NCBI GenBank assembly: GCA_036346405.1
Contig: CM070567.1
Location: forward strand, 47,479,633-47,543,632
Length of the DNA stretch: 64,000 bases
Source of the DNA: Phyllostachys edulis
Lineage: Eukaryota; Streptophyta; Magnoliopsida; Poales; Poaceae
Direction: 5' to 3'
In this document: positions 20,867 to 31,453 of the stretch, piece after piece
Numbering within the stretch: the first letter of the stretch is position 1
Layout of the letters: the number at the start of each line of letters is the position of its first letter
Program-made: the position numbers and the translations under genes
The notes under the pieces: model-generated
Database searches by the model: none
Told to the model about the DNA's origin: nothing
What the model saw: the letters and a program-made list of their open reading frames with translations, nothing else

Positions 20867-23148
20867 ATGTAGAAGTACTCCACCAAGTCGCATGTCTTCA
20901 ATGGGCTCGACTATGCCTATTGGAAGAATCATATGCGTATCTACCTTCAAATTGAAGGTCAAACCATATGGGAGGTTTTTCGAGCCCCGCTTGTTTTGCC
21001 TAAGGTTGCTACGCTGGCTTCAGCTGCCCTCTTGGCTAACAACCAAAAGGCAAAGAACCTGCTATATGCCGAGCTTGGTAGACAGGAGTATGATAGAATT
21101 TGTCACCTTGAGATCGTGCACGAGATTTGGCACACCCTCAAAACCTACCATGAGGGTTCATCCCAAATCAAGCAAGTATGCCAAAATGGTCTTCAAGCGA
21201 GAATACAATAAGTTCGAGATGTGTCTTGGAGAGAGTATCGATGATGTATTCACTCGCTTCAACAAGGTGCTCAATTAGTTGAGGACGGTCGACATCGAGT
21301 ATTCTCAGTTTGAGAATGCTACCCATCTCTTAGCTACAATCTACACCAAGGAGTGGGAGATGAAGGCTACTGCCATTGAGGAGAATATTGATCTCTTTGA
21401 TCTTACTTTGGAGTCGCTCTATAGCAAGCTCAAGACCCATGAGATCAAGAGAGTTGATCATTCTAAGAAGGAGAGCATGGCTTTGGTAGCAGACCCCCTC
21501 AAGAGAACTTCTGATGGCTCTTCTGAATCTTCATCTAGATTTTCACTTGCCTGCTTATCTACAATCCATGAAGAGGAACTTGAGACTATTCCTGAGCCTA
21601 AGTTAGCCCTCATAGCCAAAAAGTTCACACGAGCCTATAACAATGTATGAAACAAGAAGAGAGGTGGCCCTGTGACATGCTATGAGTGTGGAGAGCTCTA
21701 CCACATCTGGGCGAACTGCCCTAAGCTAAAAGGGAAGAGCAACCACAAGGAGGAGAAGGCTACTTGGAGAAATCCTCAAGGGAATAAGTCCAAGTTTGAT
21801 GTTGCCAAGCTCTTGAAGGCCGCTCACCGGATTCTTGCCGCTTTTGGAGAGCAATCCATGAGCGATGTGGACTCCGGGAGCGAGGAGGACAAGGATGAGG
21901 AGCTTCCCAAAGAGAAGAAGAAAGGGAATGCAAAGGACTTCACCGGCATGTGCTTCATGGCTGACTCTGTCGATGTCGATGACATCGATGAGGTACTTCC
22001 ATCCTATGAAGTTCTTTCAGCTAGATGTAATACCATCTTTGAGCAACTGCTTAGTCAGGATAAGGCTTTAGAGTTCACCATGGCTGGGAACAATGACTTA
22101 GAGTCACAAGTTGATAATATGACATTAGAAGTTGTGAATGCTAAAAATCTTGATGCTGATGAATGTTCATCCTACCATGTTTTACACTGTGAATTTACTA
22201 AATTGCAAAATGCTCATGATGTTGCCTTGCACCAACTAGAAAATGCTAAGACTGAGTTAATTGAAGTTAAATATGCTCCATGTGAAAAATACTTAGAATC
22301 TAGTAAGTTGATCGCTTCTGATAAAGCTGAGTCTAGCGCATGCACTTTCTGCTTAGAACGTGAACATGAAGTAAAAGACATATTAGAAACAGTTAGACCT
22401 AAGTATGCCAAGCTTAAGGACAAAATTAATTCTGCTTCTTGTGCTTCATGTGAAGCCCTTAAGCTTAAGGTTGTTGTTTATAAGGAGAAGCATGCTAGAG
22501 CCATTAAAGCTAAAACTTGTGAATCATGTCTTAACCTGAAAAAGAGAATGCTTACCTTAAGGATATATTAGAAAAATTCTCTAAGGGTAAGAAACAGTTA
22601 AACATGATTCTTGATAATTCCAAAACTCCTTATAAGAAGCAAGGATTAGGATACAACTATGCCCAAGACCAATCCAAGCCAAATGTCATTTAAGTCTGGG
22701 AAAATGGCTTAGTGGAGTTCAAAACCCAACCTGCAAAAACCATTTTCAAATCTACCGGTTTTACCCAACCATCTGTTGAGTCAAAATGTGCTTCTCCTAG
22801 TGGTACCAAGTACCATTGCACCTATTTTAAGAATGATAGGCATTTGCTTGAGTTCTATTGGCGTAGGTTGAAAAATGCTAGGAAAAATCTTGCTAGAATT
22901 TTATCTCATCAACCTAGAGCCTTCGTGAGACATGGTGATTTAGAAAAGAAGAAACCTGGTCTAGGATTTGTTTCACATGCTCATTATCATCATGTTACTA
23001 GACATGATGCATCTCATGTTCGTATAACCATTGCTCATGATAGAACCTCAAGTAGGATCAAGGCTAGCAATTCTGCTTTACATACTTCTCGTAGACGTGT
23101 GTCTCAGTACTGGGTTCCAGAGTCATGTTTAAATAACCCCAGTATTTA
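20867..23148 (+). pseudogene. gag: Sirevirus gag, multiple stops and a frameshift
   Basis: Structural protein. The ATG at 20867 is followed at once by a TAG, then VFNGLDYAYWKNHMRIYLQ, the copia gag entry block. A frameshift near 21160 moves the frame into FKREYNKFEMCLGESIDDVFTRF. Stops follow at 21276-21278 and 21648-21650. A CCHC zinc knuckle CYECGELYHIWANC is intact near 21680-21722. A long acidic and coiled-coil tail (DVDSGSEEDKDEE, then repeated C..L....KLK) runs to about 22690. A last piece (22712-23148) has YHCTYF.ND.H..EFYWRR, like the second zinc-type motif of Sireviruses, with one Cys missing. The long tail is characteristic of Sirevirus gag. Confidence 0.8.
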
Positions 23149-23200
23149 GACACATCGATCTTCTATGCTTTGATTTTCAGAATCGCCGCGAAAGGAGGAA

Positions 23201-23770
23201 GAACACGTGTTCGTTGACTCCGGGTGTTCATGCCACATGACCGGAGACTTAAGGTGGTTCACTTCCCGGTCGACGGGTGATGATTTCATCACCTTTGGAG
23301 ATGATACACAAGGGCGGATTGAAGGAACCAGATCGATAAGGGTGAACGACAAGTTCATCCTAAAGGACATTGGCCTTGTGGATAAGCTAAGGTACAACGT
23401 GCTTTCTGTCTCGCAGCTTCTTGATGATGGCTATGAGACTAGGTTTAATAAAAATGCTTGTCATGTGCTTGATTCTGTTGGTGAGCTTGTCTTTGGAATT
23501 TCTAGAGTTGGTAGCATTTTTGGAGCTGACTTTTCTGAATCTTTTGTTGGGTCTCTCAAGTGTTTGATTGCATCTTCTTCTGAGTTCTGGCTTTGGCACC
23601 GTCGTTTGGGGCACAATGGTTTTGATCATCTGACGCGAGTTAGTAACCTTGATCTCATAAGAGGTTTGTCTAAACTCAAAGCCGTCAAGGATGCTGTATG
23701 TGCGCCCTGCAGACATGACAAGCAAGTTTCCGTCTCACACCCTTTATTGACTATGGTTATGACTGACTGA
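23201..23770 (+). pseudogene. Sirevirus protease and pre-integrase domain
   Basis: Begins with VFVDSGCSCHMTGD, the copia aspartic protease active-site block with Asp-Ser-Gly present, then ILKDIGLVDKLRYNVLSVSQLLD. The pre-integrase domain follows with WLWHRRLGHNGFDHL and the zinc-binding C..C...K (CAPCRHDKQ). The frame ends at TGA 23768-23770; the integrase core continues beyond further breaks. Confidence 0.85.
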
Positions 23771-24389
23771 CCGGGACAGTTGCTTCACATGGATACTATT
23801 GGTCTTACTAGGGTTCAGTCAGCCGGTGGCATGATACATTCTTGTCATAGTCGATGATTTCTCGACATATTCTTAGGTGTTCTTTCTTGCTTCGAAGGAT
23901 GAAGCTTTTGATTATTTTCAAGATCTTATTCTTCGCTTGGCTTCTGAACTCCCCGGTGCCTTGAGAGCGATTTGTAGTGACAATGGCACGGAGTTCAAGA
24001 ATACCTCATTTGACTCTTTCTACGCCGAGTATGGTATTGAGCATCAATTCTCTTCTCCACACGTCCCTCAACAAAATAGCATTGTGGAAAGAAAGAATAG
24101 AACCTTAGTCGAGATGACTAGAATAATGCTGGATGAGTATAGCACTCCGAGGAGGTTCTGGGCCGAAGCTATTGCTACAGCTTGTCATATTGCCAATCGT
24201 GTCTTCTTGAGACCGTCTTTAGGCAAAACATCATATGAGCTTCGGTTTGGCAAAAAACCTTCTGTTTCTCATTTTCGAATTTTTGGAGCCAAGTTTTTCA
24301 TTCTCAAGACAGGAAACCTAGATAAATTTGAGTCAAGGACTTTTGATGGTTTATTTTTGGGTTATCCTGCATATTTGAGGGGTTTTTGA
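23771..24389 (+). pseudogene. Sirevirus integrase core, broken
   Basis: The HMDTIGL box with the first catalytic Asp appears near 23788, followed by VDDFS after a frame disturbance and a TAG near 23873. The open piece 23877-24389 carries ALRAICSDNGTEFKN with the second Asp and PQQNSIVERKNRTLVEMTR with the catalytic Glu, then FWAEAIATACHIANRVFLR and SYELRFGKKPSVSHFRIFG. The D-D-E triad residues are all present, but the N-terminal core is broken by stops. Confidence 0.85.
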
Positions 24390-24886
24390 GTTCTTAATGT
24401 TGAGACTAACGTTATTCAGGAGACATGCAATGCCACTTTTGATGAGACTAGCTTTGGAGCTTGATTAGATGTTTCAGGTGACACACAGGTGACAGAGAGC
24501 TTCTTTGCGAAGGGAGATGAGGACGAGGCTGATGTTTGTCTCCTGCTTGCTTCTGCTACACCTTCTGATCCAATTGAAGAACCTGCTTCCACTACTTCAC
24601 CTTTAGTTGAGGCTCCTACTGCATCTTCATCATCAGCAATACCTGCGGAGGTTGAAGAGGAGTCATCTCCCCCGGGCGCTCCACTTCACATTCAGAGGCA
24701 TCATCCTACAGATCAGATGATTGATCATCTTCATGAGCGAGTCACTCGCTCCAGGTATCACGATCCGAGTCTCTACTCCCATTCTGCATTTGTTGCTTCT
24801 TTCGAACACCATGATATATCACATGCTTTATCTGATTTGAGCTGGGTCAATGCCATGCATGAGGAGTTAGAGAACTTTGAGAGGAC
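24390..24886 (+). pseudogene. Sirevirus integrase-RT linker and start of RT, cut by the CACTA insertion
   Basis: An acidic Ser/Pro-rich linker with EEPASTTSPLVEAP is followed by SRYHDPSLYSHSAFVASFE and DLSWVNAMHEELENFER, the conserved entry to copia RT. The CACTA terminus starts at 24887; the reading frame resumes on the other side at 28349 with the VWNLVEPP-type block. This junction is the clearest evidence that the CACTA element inserted into a pol gene. Confidence 0.85.
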
Positions 24887-25039
24887 CACTACAACAGGAA
24901 CACCCCTTTACCAACGCATAGCTAGCAACGGAACTCACAGCCGTTGCAAATGGGCTTATGGGCTGTGTTCCACCTCTCCCACGTCTAAGTCAAGAGGAAA
25001 AAGCTGAACCCACTCCCACCCCCACCTCCATCCCCTTAA

Positions 25040-25645
25040 CTTCCCCCCTAATATCCCATTTAACTTAACCCTAGTCCGGCGCTACCCGGTTGTCTTTAGC
25101 CGAATGGCGCCTCCTCCCTTGCTTCACGGCTCGGCCGCGCCCAGCCGCCGGCTCCCTGGTTCGCCCCCGGCCACCGCCTACTCCTTGCCGCCCTCGCGTC
25201 CTCTCCCCAGCGTGCCTTCCCCTCCGGCTTGCTCCCTCGGCTCAGCCTGGCCCCATGGCGCCGCCGCCTCAAGGTTCTAAAAAGCAGTCCCAGGCGCCGA
25301 CTTGGCGCAAGGTGTCTCCCTGCCGACACGACTTTTCCCGAGGAGGCGAGCTAGGCAGGAGAGACGCCGAGGCAGTCCAAGCTGGTCGTTGGTGGCGCGC
25401 GGCGGCTCTAGGCGAGGTGTCGAGACAGCTAAGGACTGCGCCACGACCCCATCCAACCGCCATCGTGCGCTAGGGTTCGGGACTTTGGGCTCTCGTATCG
25501 CGCCTCCCGCGCCGCCGATTCGACCTCGCCGCCGTCGATTCGACCTCGCCGCCATCTCCCCCGCCGAATCGACCTCGCCGCCATCTCCCTCGCCATCTTC
25601 CCCGCTGAATCGAGCTTGCCCCGCCATCTACGCCGCCAAATCGAG
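25040..25645 (+). other. GC-rich captured segment in the CACTA element, possible 5' exon
   Basis: GC-rich, proline/arginine-coding in several frames, with tandem copies of a TCGACCTCGCCGCC motif (25520-25590). It ends at 25645 in TCGAG followed by GTACG, like an exon-intron junction, and the next recognisable coding piece (25833 onward) follows an acceptor-like TTTTTGCAG. This could be the first exon and intron of the same captured gene. I cannot assign a protein. Confidence 0.35.
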
Positions 25646-25832
25646 GTACGTTGGTCCCCTCTGTTCCCGCACCGCCGACCTCCCCTCTCTACTCCCCCTC
25701 CCATGCCACCACCCTCCCCTCTTTGTAAACTAATGAACTGAATACTGTGGAGGCTTGCTGATCTACTTTGTGATCTGTGAAGGTCATCATCTATTTTTCA
25801 TACATACAATGGATGGGAGTTAATTTTTGCAG

Positions 25833-26070
25833 TTCTATTGGTTTAGCTGTTGACACTCTGGATATTTGTGGACATAGGAATATAGGATATAGTGTCAGCT
25901 CCCCGGCGAAGCTCTCCTCCTGTGAGAAGATGAAGAAGGAAAATGCCATGGAATATGGATTGCCTTCATCGCACGCTCTCAATATTATTTGTTTGATGGG
26001 GTATACTCCTATTCTAATTGTTTTTATGAAGAATTGTATTGCAATGTATTTGTTGGGTTTGCTTGGATGA
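25833..26070 (+). pseudogene. Captured fragment resembling a long-chain base-1-phosphate phosphatase (PAP2 family)
   Basis: A plus-strand frame contains KKENAMEYGLPSSHALN followed by CLMGY at about 25930-26010. This matches my recollection of plant dihydrosphingosine/long-chain-base phosphate phosphatases, where EYGLPSSH is the second PAP2 phosphatase motif and is preceded by a VSAPRP-type first motif. Here the first motif reads VSSPAK, so a catalytic Arg is lost. The frame is preceded by an acceptor-like TTTTTGCAG (25824-25832) and decays after GYTPIL. It lies well inside the CACTA element, so it is probably transposon-captured. Identification is by motif only; a fragment of another PAP2 protein is the alternative. 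Confidence 0.55.
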
Positions 26071-27542
26071 GGGAAGTTCAAAAGGGTCATGCCTCTATGT
26101 TAATTAAGCATACTGATGAATTTTTATATTCATATGTTGTGTTAAGAGAGAACGATGCACACAGGTATGCAAACTATCATACCCATGTACCCAACAGAAG
26201 ACAAAACACACTTATCTTTGTAGACTTGCTAAGTCTGTTTCTCTTCTGATGAATTGCGAAGTTACATAAGAAGTTTGTTGGCAATATTCGCAAGAATCTG
26301 AATTTTGGGTAACAAGAAAGGTAAAACCCACTATGCACAAATACCATTTACTTGAAATCATTATTTATTTACTGACCTTTTGCAAATTTACTTGATGATG
26401 AAGCAAATAAAGCATCAAAACAAAGGCGAGTTTCAAAAGTGCCATGCTAGGCGATGTTAGGCCATCGGTGATGGTCGAGTGTGTTATTGATCTTACGTAG
26501 TTGCAGGCCCATAATTCTATACCAATATGTGTTATATTATGATGGTTTCGTTATATTCTATCATGTCAAACATTGACCATGGTGATAGTGATGATGTTAA
26601 TTTACTTATTTCTACTTTTTGCACATTTCACGGACAAACAAGGTTACTTTCAATCTCACTCTGAGATTATCCATCAGTACATTCTTTCTACTTTGATGAT
26701 TGTTTGTCATGAATCATCATCTAGATGCTTGATGCATGGTAGCATCATTTGCTATTTTCTCAAGCTGTCATAGGTCTTTGTGCTATGCTATAAGAAAAAA
26801 ACTATATCTACTTTGCGGGTGATGCTTGTGATGGAATTTCCAAACAACTGTGTTGTTTAAAGGGTTTCAATTGACCAACTATTTGATACCTATCGCATCG
26901 TGTTTCAGCCTTTCAGGCCCTACACCTCACCTATTTTTTTAATACCTGGCATGCACAATGGCATGATCCCTCATTAAGCCATTTTTACTTTATGCAACTG
27001 TAAATTCCATTGTCGGTGTATATGTCTAGCTAGACCAGATTAAAAGCTGGGCCGGGTTGGGCCACTCAAAAGCATTCTTGCATCTAGGCCAGCCAGGATG
27101 CACTTGGGATTGGCCTGTTTGGGCCATCGGACCCAGACTTTGCAAGCCTGTCCTGGTCCTAAACCAGGCTTGGTGCAGGTCCTTGGTGGGGCTAGATTTG
27201 CTCAATAATAAATAATAATCATGTGTACCTGGCATGCATTATTTACCGAGCAAGTGCTAAACTACAAGATTGTATATTTGGATGTTGGAATGGGGTGATG
27301 ACTTAAAATTATTGAACAAATCAGTTGTATTCTTTGATGTTTTGCACATTTTTGCCGAAAAGCTTAGATTTTGTTCCAAAAAAGGTAAGATATTGCCTAT
27401 CTGCATTATACTATTATGCTGTGTCTTAGCATATCCTTTAGGAAGTTTGGGCTTAAGATGGTGCTAATTTTATACTATTGCTATATCATGTAAAATGGAT
27501 GTTGATTTCTCATTTTGCTTTCTTTTTTCCTTCATCCTCTCA

Positions 27543-27616
<74 letters not shown>

Positions 27617-28347
27617 TGCTGAAAAAGTTTTTGGACAAAATCTTTGTAGAGTGAGTGTCTATTTAGGACAAAAATATTGTGATTTTGTTTCTTCCTAATG
27701 GTGTATTAATGGACTCAAAATTTTCATTGTAGGTTGATAAGATAAATGGATGAAGCTATGGATGACATGATGAATGCAAGGTGGAGAATGGTGACATAGG
27801 CAGATGCTTTTCATTACGTTTAGATTTTATTATGTTAGGAAATGATGTTCAACTAAAATATTTATATCATGTCTTATGTGGATGGTTCTCTATGTAATGC
27901 AACAATTTGTTTTTAATATATGAGTGTTCTTTTTAACGATGCTACGACCGATAATGATTTTTTTTACTTTGTCTTCTACACACTTATAATCGTTGTAGCA
28001 ACCTAATTATATCCGTTGCTAAAATAGCAAAAATCATCTGTATGGCAAGTACTAACGCTTCTATGCGTTGTGACAATATAATTATATCCATTGTCAAAAT
28101 AGTAAAAGTCATCCATGCATGGTAAGTACCAACACATACAAGTGTAGTTACAACCTGACTATATCCGTTGTTACTTCGCAACGCCTTTTCATATATATTA
28201 CCAACGCTTGTTTATCTATTGTAATAGACTCTCGCAACGGCCTCAATAGCAACACATAGTAAATGCGTTGGTATAGACCGTAACAACACTTATTTGGATT
28301 TTTACCAACACATATATGCGTTGGTAAAGGGGTGTCCATCTTGTAGT
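26071..28347. other. CACTA interior and 3' subterminal region, noncoding
   Basis: AT-rich spacer with no recognisable gene. 27025-27200 is a GC-richer island rich in GGCC/CAGGCTTGG motifs that may be another small insertion, but I could not pair its ends. 27960-28348 is the subterminal repeat zone with alternating ATCCGTTGC/AACGC motifs. Confidence 0.6.
27547..27614. repeat. (TA)n microsatellite
   Basis: An uninterrupted run of about 33 TA dinucleotides inside the CACTA element. Confidence 0.97.
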
Positions 28348-28348
28348 G

Positions 28349-29003
28349 GAATAAGGTCTGGAACCTAGTAGAGCCTCCTTGTGGTCATAATGTGATAGAA
28401 ACCCGTTGTGTATTCAAAAACAAACAAAGTGAGGATGGTTCTGTGGTTAGAAACAAGACTAGATTGGTAGCTCAGGGTTTTAGCCAAGTTGAGGGATTAG
28501 ACTTTGATGAGACCTTTGCTCCTGTTGCTAGATTAGAAGCCATTCGTATTCTACTTGCATTTGCTGCATCTAAGAGTTTTAGGCTGCATCAGATGGATAT
28601 CAATAGTGTATTTCTGAGTGGTTACATAGAGAAGCAAGTGTATGTTAGGCAACCCACAGGTTTTGAGAATTCCAAGCATCTACATCATGTCTTCAAGCTA
28701 TCCAAAGTCTTGTCTGGTCTTAAGCAAGCCCCTAGAGCTTGATATGATAGACTTAAGACCTTCTTGCTTAAGAATAACTTTGAGATGGGTAAGGTAGACA
28801 AGAATATGTTCATTCTTAGGCATGGCAATGACTTTCTGCTTGTTCAGATTTATATAGATGTTATTATCTTTGGTGGTTCTTCTCATGCTCTTGTTTCTAG
28901 TTTTTCTGAGACCATGTCCAGGGAATTTGAGATGAGTATGATGGGAGAGCTCAACTACTTTCTGGGGCTTCAAATCAAGCAATGCAAGGAAGGGATCTTC
29001 ATC
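28349..29003 (+). pseudogene. Sirevirus reverse transcriptase, 3' part
   Basis: Continues the pol frame after the CACTA element with the VWNLVEPP-like block, CVFKNKQ.EDG.V.R.K.RLVAQGF, DFDETFAPVARLEAIRILLAFAA, HQMDINSVFLSGYIEKQVYVRQPTGF and LSGLKQAPRA. A TGA at 28741-28743 follows, then FILRHGNDFLLVQIYIDVIIFGG. In the last block the second Asp of the catalytic pair is Val, so the polymerase centre is destroyed. The piece ends near ELNYFLGLQIKQ with a TAA at 29004-29006. Confidence 0.88.
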
Positions 29004-29006
29004 TAA

Positions 29007-29770
29007 CAAACGAAGTACACCAAGGATTTGCTCAAGCGCTTCAACATGGGTGACTGCAAGCCAATCACCACTCCCATGACGACTTCGACTGCTTTGGATC
29101 TAGACGAGAAAGGAGAAGCCGTGGATCAATGCGAGTACCGCAACATGATTGGCTCCCTCATTTACCTAACGGCCTCAAGACCGGACATCCACTTTACGGT
29201 CTGCCTCTGTACGAGGTTTCAGGCGTCTCCAAGGACTTTCCATCGCCAAGCCGTCAAGCGCATCTTCAGGTACCTTCACTCTACCCTCTAGTATGGCATT
29301 TGGTATTCCTGCTGATCTTCCTTGTCCATTCGAGGGTTTTCTGATTACGATTTTGCGGGTTGTCGGCTAAATAGGAAGAGTACCTTAGGCACTTGTCACT
29401 TTTTAGGCACTTCTCTCATCTCTTAGTCTTCCAGGAAGCAGTCCTCTGTTGCTCAATCCACTACAGAAGCTGAATATATAGCCATCGCTAGTTGCTGTAG
29501 TCAGATTCTGTGGATGGTGTCCACATTAAGGACTATGGGTTAGCTTTTGATAGTGTTCCTCTTTTCTGTGATAACACTTCTGCCATTAATATTGCTAAGA
29601 ACCCTGTGCAACATTCTAGGACTAAGCACATTGATATTCATTATCACTTCCTTAGAGACCATATAGAAAAAGGTGATATTGTGCTAAAATTTGTGGAGTC
29701 CGAGGCTTAGTTAGCTGATATCCTCACCAAGCCTTTAGGCCCAACTAGGTTTACCACCTTGAGGAGTGAG
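29007..29770 (+). pseudogene. Sirevirus RNase H, broken
   Basis: Carries YTKDLLKRFNMGDCKPITTPM, MIGSLIYLTASRPDIHFTVC, the RNase H region with SRKQSS.AQSTTEAEYIA and, in 29510-29710, DSVPLFCDNTSAINIAKNPVQHSRTKHIDIHYHFLRD with conserved copia RNase H residues. Several stops and a frame change interrupt it (at 29289-29291, about 29425 and 29708-29710). The terminal LADILTKPL-type motif follows near 29712. The gene ends shortly before the first purine tract. Confidence 0.85.
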
Positions 29771-29800
29771 TTAGGGGTAATTTACCCCTATGGGTTGGTT

Positions 29801-29810
29801 TGAGGGGGAG
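29801..29810 (+). promoter_or_regulatory. Purine tract 1 of the Sirevirus
   Basis: TGAGGGGGAG directly after the pol gene. Similar tracts recur at 31107 and 31443. Multiple polypurine tracts upstream of the 3' LTR are a known Sirevirus feature. Confidence 0.65.
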
Positions 29811-31106
29811 TTGTGTCTCTTTTGAGATTTCTTTGTTCATCTGATCTTTCCTTGATCTTTTTCTGAACTTGCTAATCTTTTTGATCTTTTTAGGCTTTTA
29901 GGTTTTTCTTGCATCTCATTGTATCATATTATATTCATAGAAAAATCACAAAAAGATGCATTGTAATATAAGCTTTACTGCTTATGTTTTAAAATGATGA
30001 AGCTTTGCTTATTACCATTTTGAGCTTTAGTGTTTCAATTTTTGCTCAGTTCCATGTCTAGTTCTTTGACTTGCTAGAATTATCATGCTTTCACATGTGT
30101 AGCTAAGTCTTTGCTAAATGAACTAGAATTTTAAGACAACTTGAACTAAAAATTACAATTTGTGGATCTTTTAGCTAGTTGAACAATTAGTGATTTTTTT
30201 GTGACATTGGCCCTATCAAAATTGCTTTGTTAGCTCTTGAATCTAGGATTGAACATCTCTTGAGCTTCTTATTCCTGTGTTAATCTAAAATTGCTCTTGT
30301 GCAAAAAAAAAAAAATCAAATTTCAAGATTTTCATGTGGTTAAATTGTGCCAAACTTTTCTCACGAGACTGTATGTCAAAGGAATGAACTTGGAGATAGT
30401 TTGATGATCCAGACGATCTCATGGGGACTGCTTGTCAAAATTGACATGAACCTCAAGATTTATCGCCCTCGTTGAAGCTTAAGAAGAGTTTGTGGATGGC
30501 TCATAGTTCAGGATCTTCTTCACTAAGATAAACCTTTAATCAACATCAATATTCATTGTTGTAAAAAAATTGGGTGATTGAGGTAATTTGAGCAAAATGA
30601 TTCAATTTAAGACTTTTTGTCTCTTAGGTGGTTATTGTTAGCTTCTTGATCTCACATTGATATTCTGACATGGTCATTATCACTTTAGGATCCCTGTTGA
30701 TGAACTTGCTAATTTTGAAGCTTTGCTTAAATTGTTACACTTCATCGCTTTATCTTGAAGCTTAGCTTTGATATATATATCTTTACATGATCTTGTTAGC
30801 GCTTTCAGGCTTGATATGTATTGAGTAATAGTAGAAATGCTAGCTTGTTCTTTTGGGTAATCTCCAAAGCTTCTTGTACTAAAATTTAAAAAATACAAAA
30901 AATGAAGCCATTCTATTGCATTTCATGCATGATCTTTCTTATGCTTTTTTCTTATTTTTGCATTTGTCATCTTTGGACGAGAGAGAGACGTGATTCTTTC
31001 ATGACTCTATTGTCAAAGAGGGAAAAGATATAACAAAATGTTAAAAAAGTGGTGCTATTTAAAAAAGAGAGGAGAAAATAAAATTTTGGAAAAATGATGA
31101 TTATAG

Positions 31107-31116
31107 TGAGGGGGAG
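31107..31116 (+). promoter_or_regulatory. Purine tract 2 of the Sirevirus
   Basis: TGAGGGGGAG, identical to tract 1, about 340 bases before the 3' LTR. Confidence 0.6.
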
Positions 31117-31442
31117 CATCTTTTTTGCATTCTTATGATCTTATTGCCATTTCTGAACTTGAATTGCAATTCTTGGAACCTCACAATGATCAAAGGTCAA
31201 ATTGAACAATTCTTCTTTCATATAGATCTTGAGTGAGATTTTTTACTCTTCTCTGGAAATTGAAGCCTTCTTGCCTTCTTTTGCCTTATCTAACTTGCCT
31301 GTGCTAATCTGAAGCTAACTTGGTTATTTCTATTGTGTTCTCTTGCTTATGGACCAAGTTGTGTCTTTGCGCGAAAACGTTGAGTTTTTTTGTTTTCATA
31401 CCTCAAACTTATATTTTCTGAGAAATTGCCAATGTGTTCATC

Positions 31443-31452
31443 AAGGGGGAGA
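31443..31452 (+). promoter_or_regulatory. Polypurine tract next to the 3' LTR of the Sirevirus
   Basis: AAGGGGGAGA ends one base before the 3' LTR (TGTGGATATC), the position of the plus-strand primer. Confidence 0.8.
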
Positions 31453-31453
31453 T

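Larger units (their letters stand above)
24887..28348. mobile_element. Non-autonomous CACTA (En/Spm) transposon with captured sequence
   Basis: Left end CACTACAACAGGAACACC and right end (inverted) CACTACAAGATGGACACC share a TIR running through CCCTTTACCAACGCATA. The flanking 3-mers GAC (24884-24886) and GAA (28349-28351) fit a 3-bp duplication with one change, and removing the element restores the surrounding pol frame. The right subterminal 400 bases hold many copies of an AACGC/GCGTTG motif in both orientations, as expected for CACTA transposase sites. No TnpA or TnpD gene is visible. The interior has a GC-rich segment, a piece resembling a sphingoid-phosphate phosphatase, a TA microsatellite and AT-rich spacer. 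Confidence 0.9.
29811..31453 (+). other. Sirevirus 3' untranslated region
   Basis: 1.6 kb of AT-rich sequence between pol and the 3' LTR. Some Sireviruses encode an envelope-like ORF here, but no open frame longer than about 70 codons and no membrane-protein pattern is visible. It contains purine tracts at 31107-31116 and 31443-31452 and a poly-A run at 30303. Confidence 0.7.

Noticed and set aside
25090..25733. Overlapping GC-rich ORFs on both strands inside the CACTA element
   Set aside because: Pro/Arg/Ala-rich frames open in several phases reflect composition. Only the block as a whole is noted as possible captured exon sequence.
27025..27200. GC-rich island in the CACTA element as a separate insertion
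   Set aside because: Ends could not be paired and no duplication is visible.
29811..31440. Possible envelope-like ORF of the Sirevirus
   Set aside because: No open frame of useful length and no membrane or signal sequence pattern is present.
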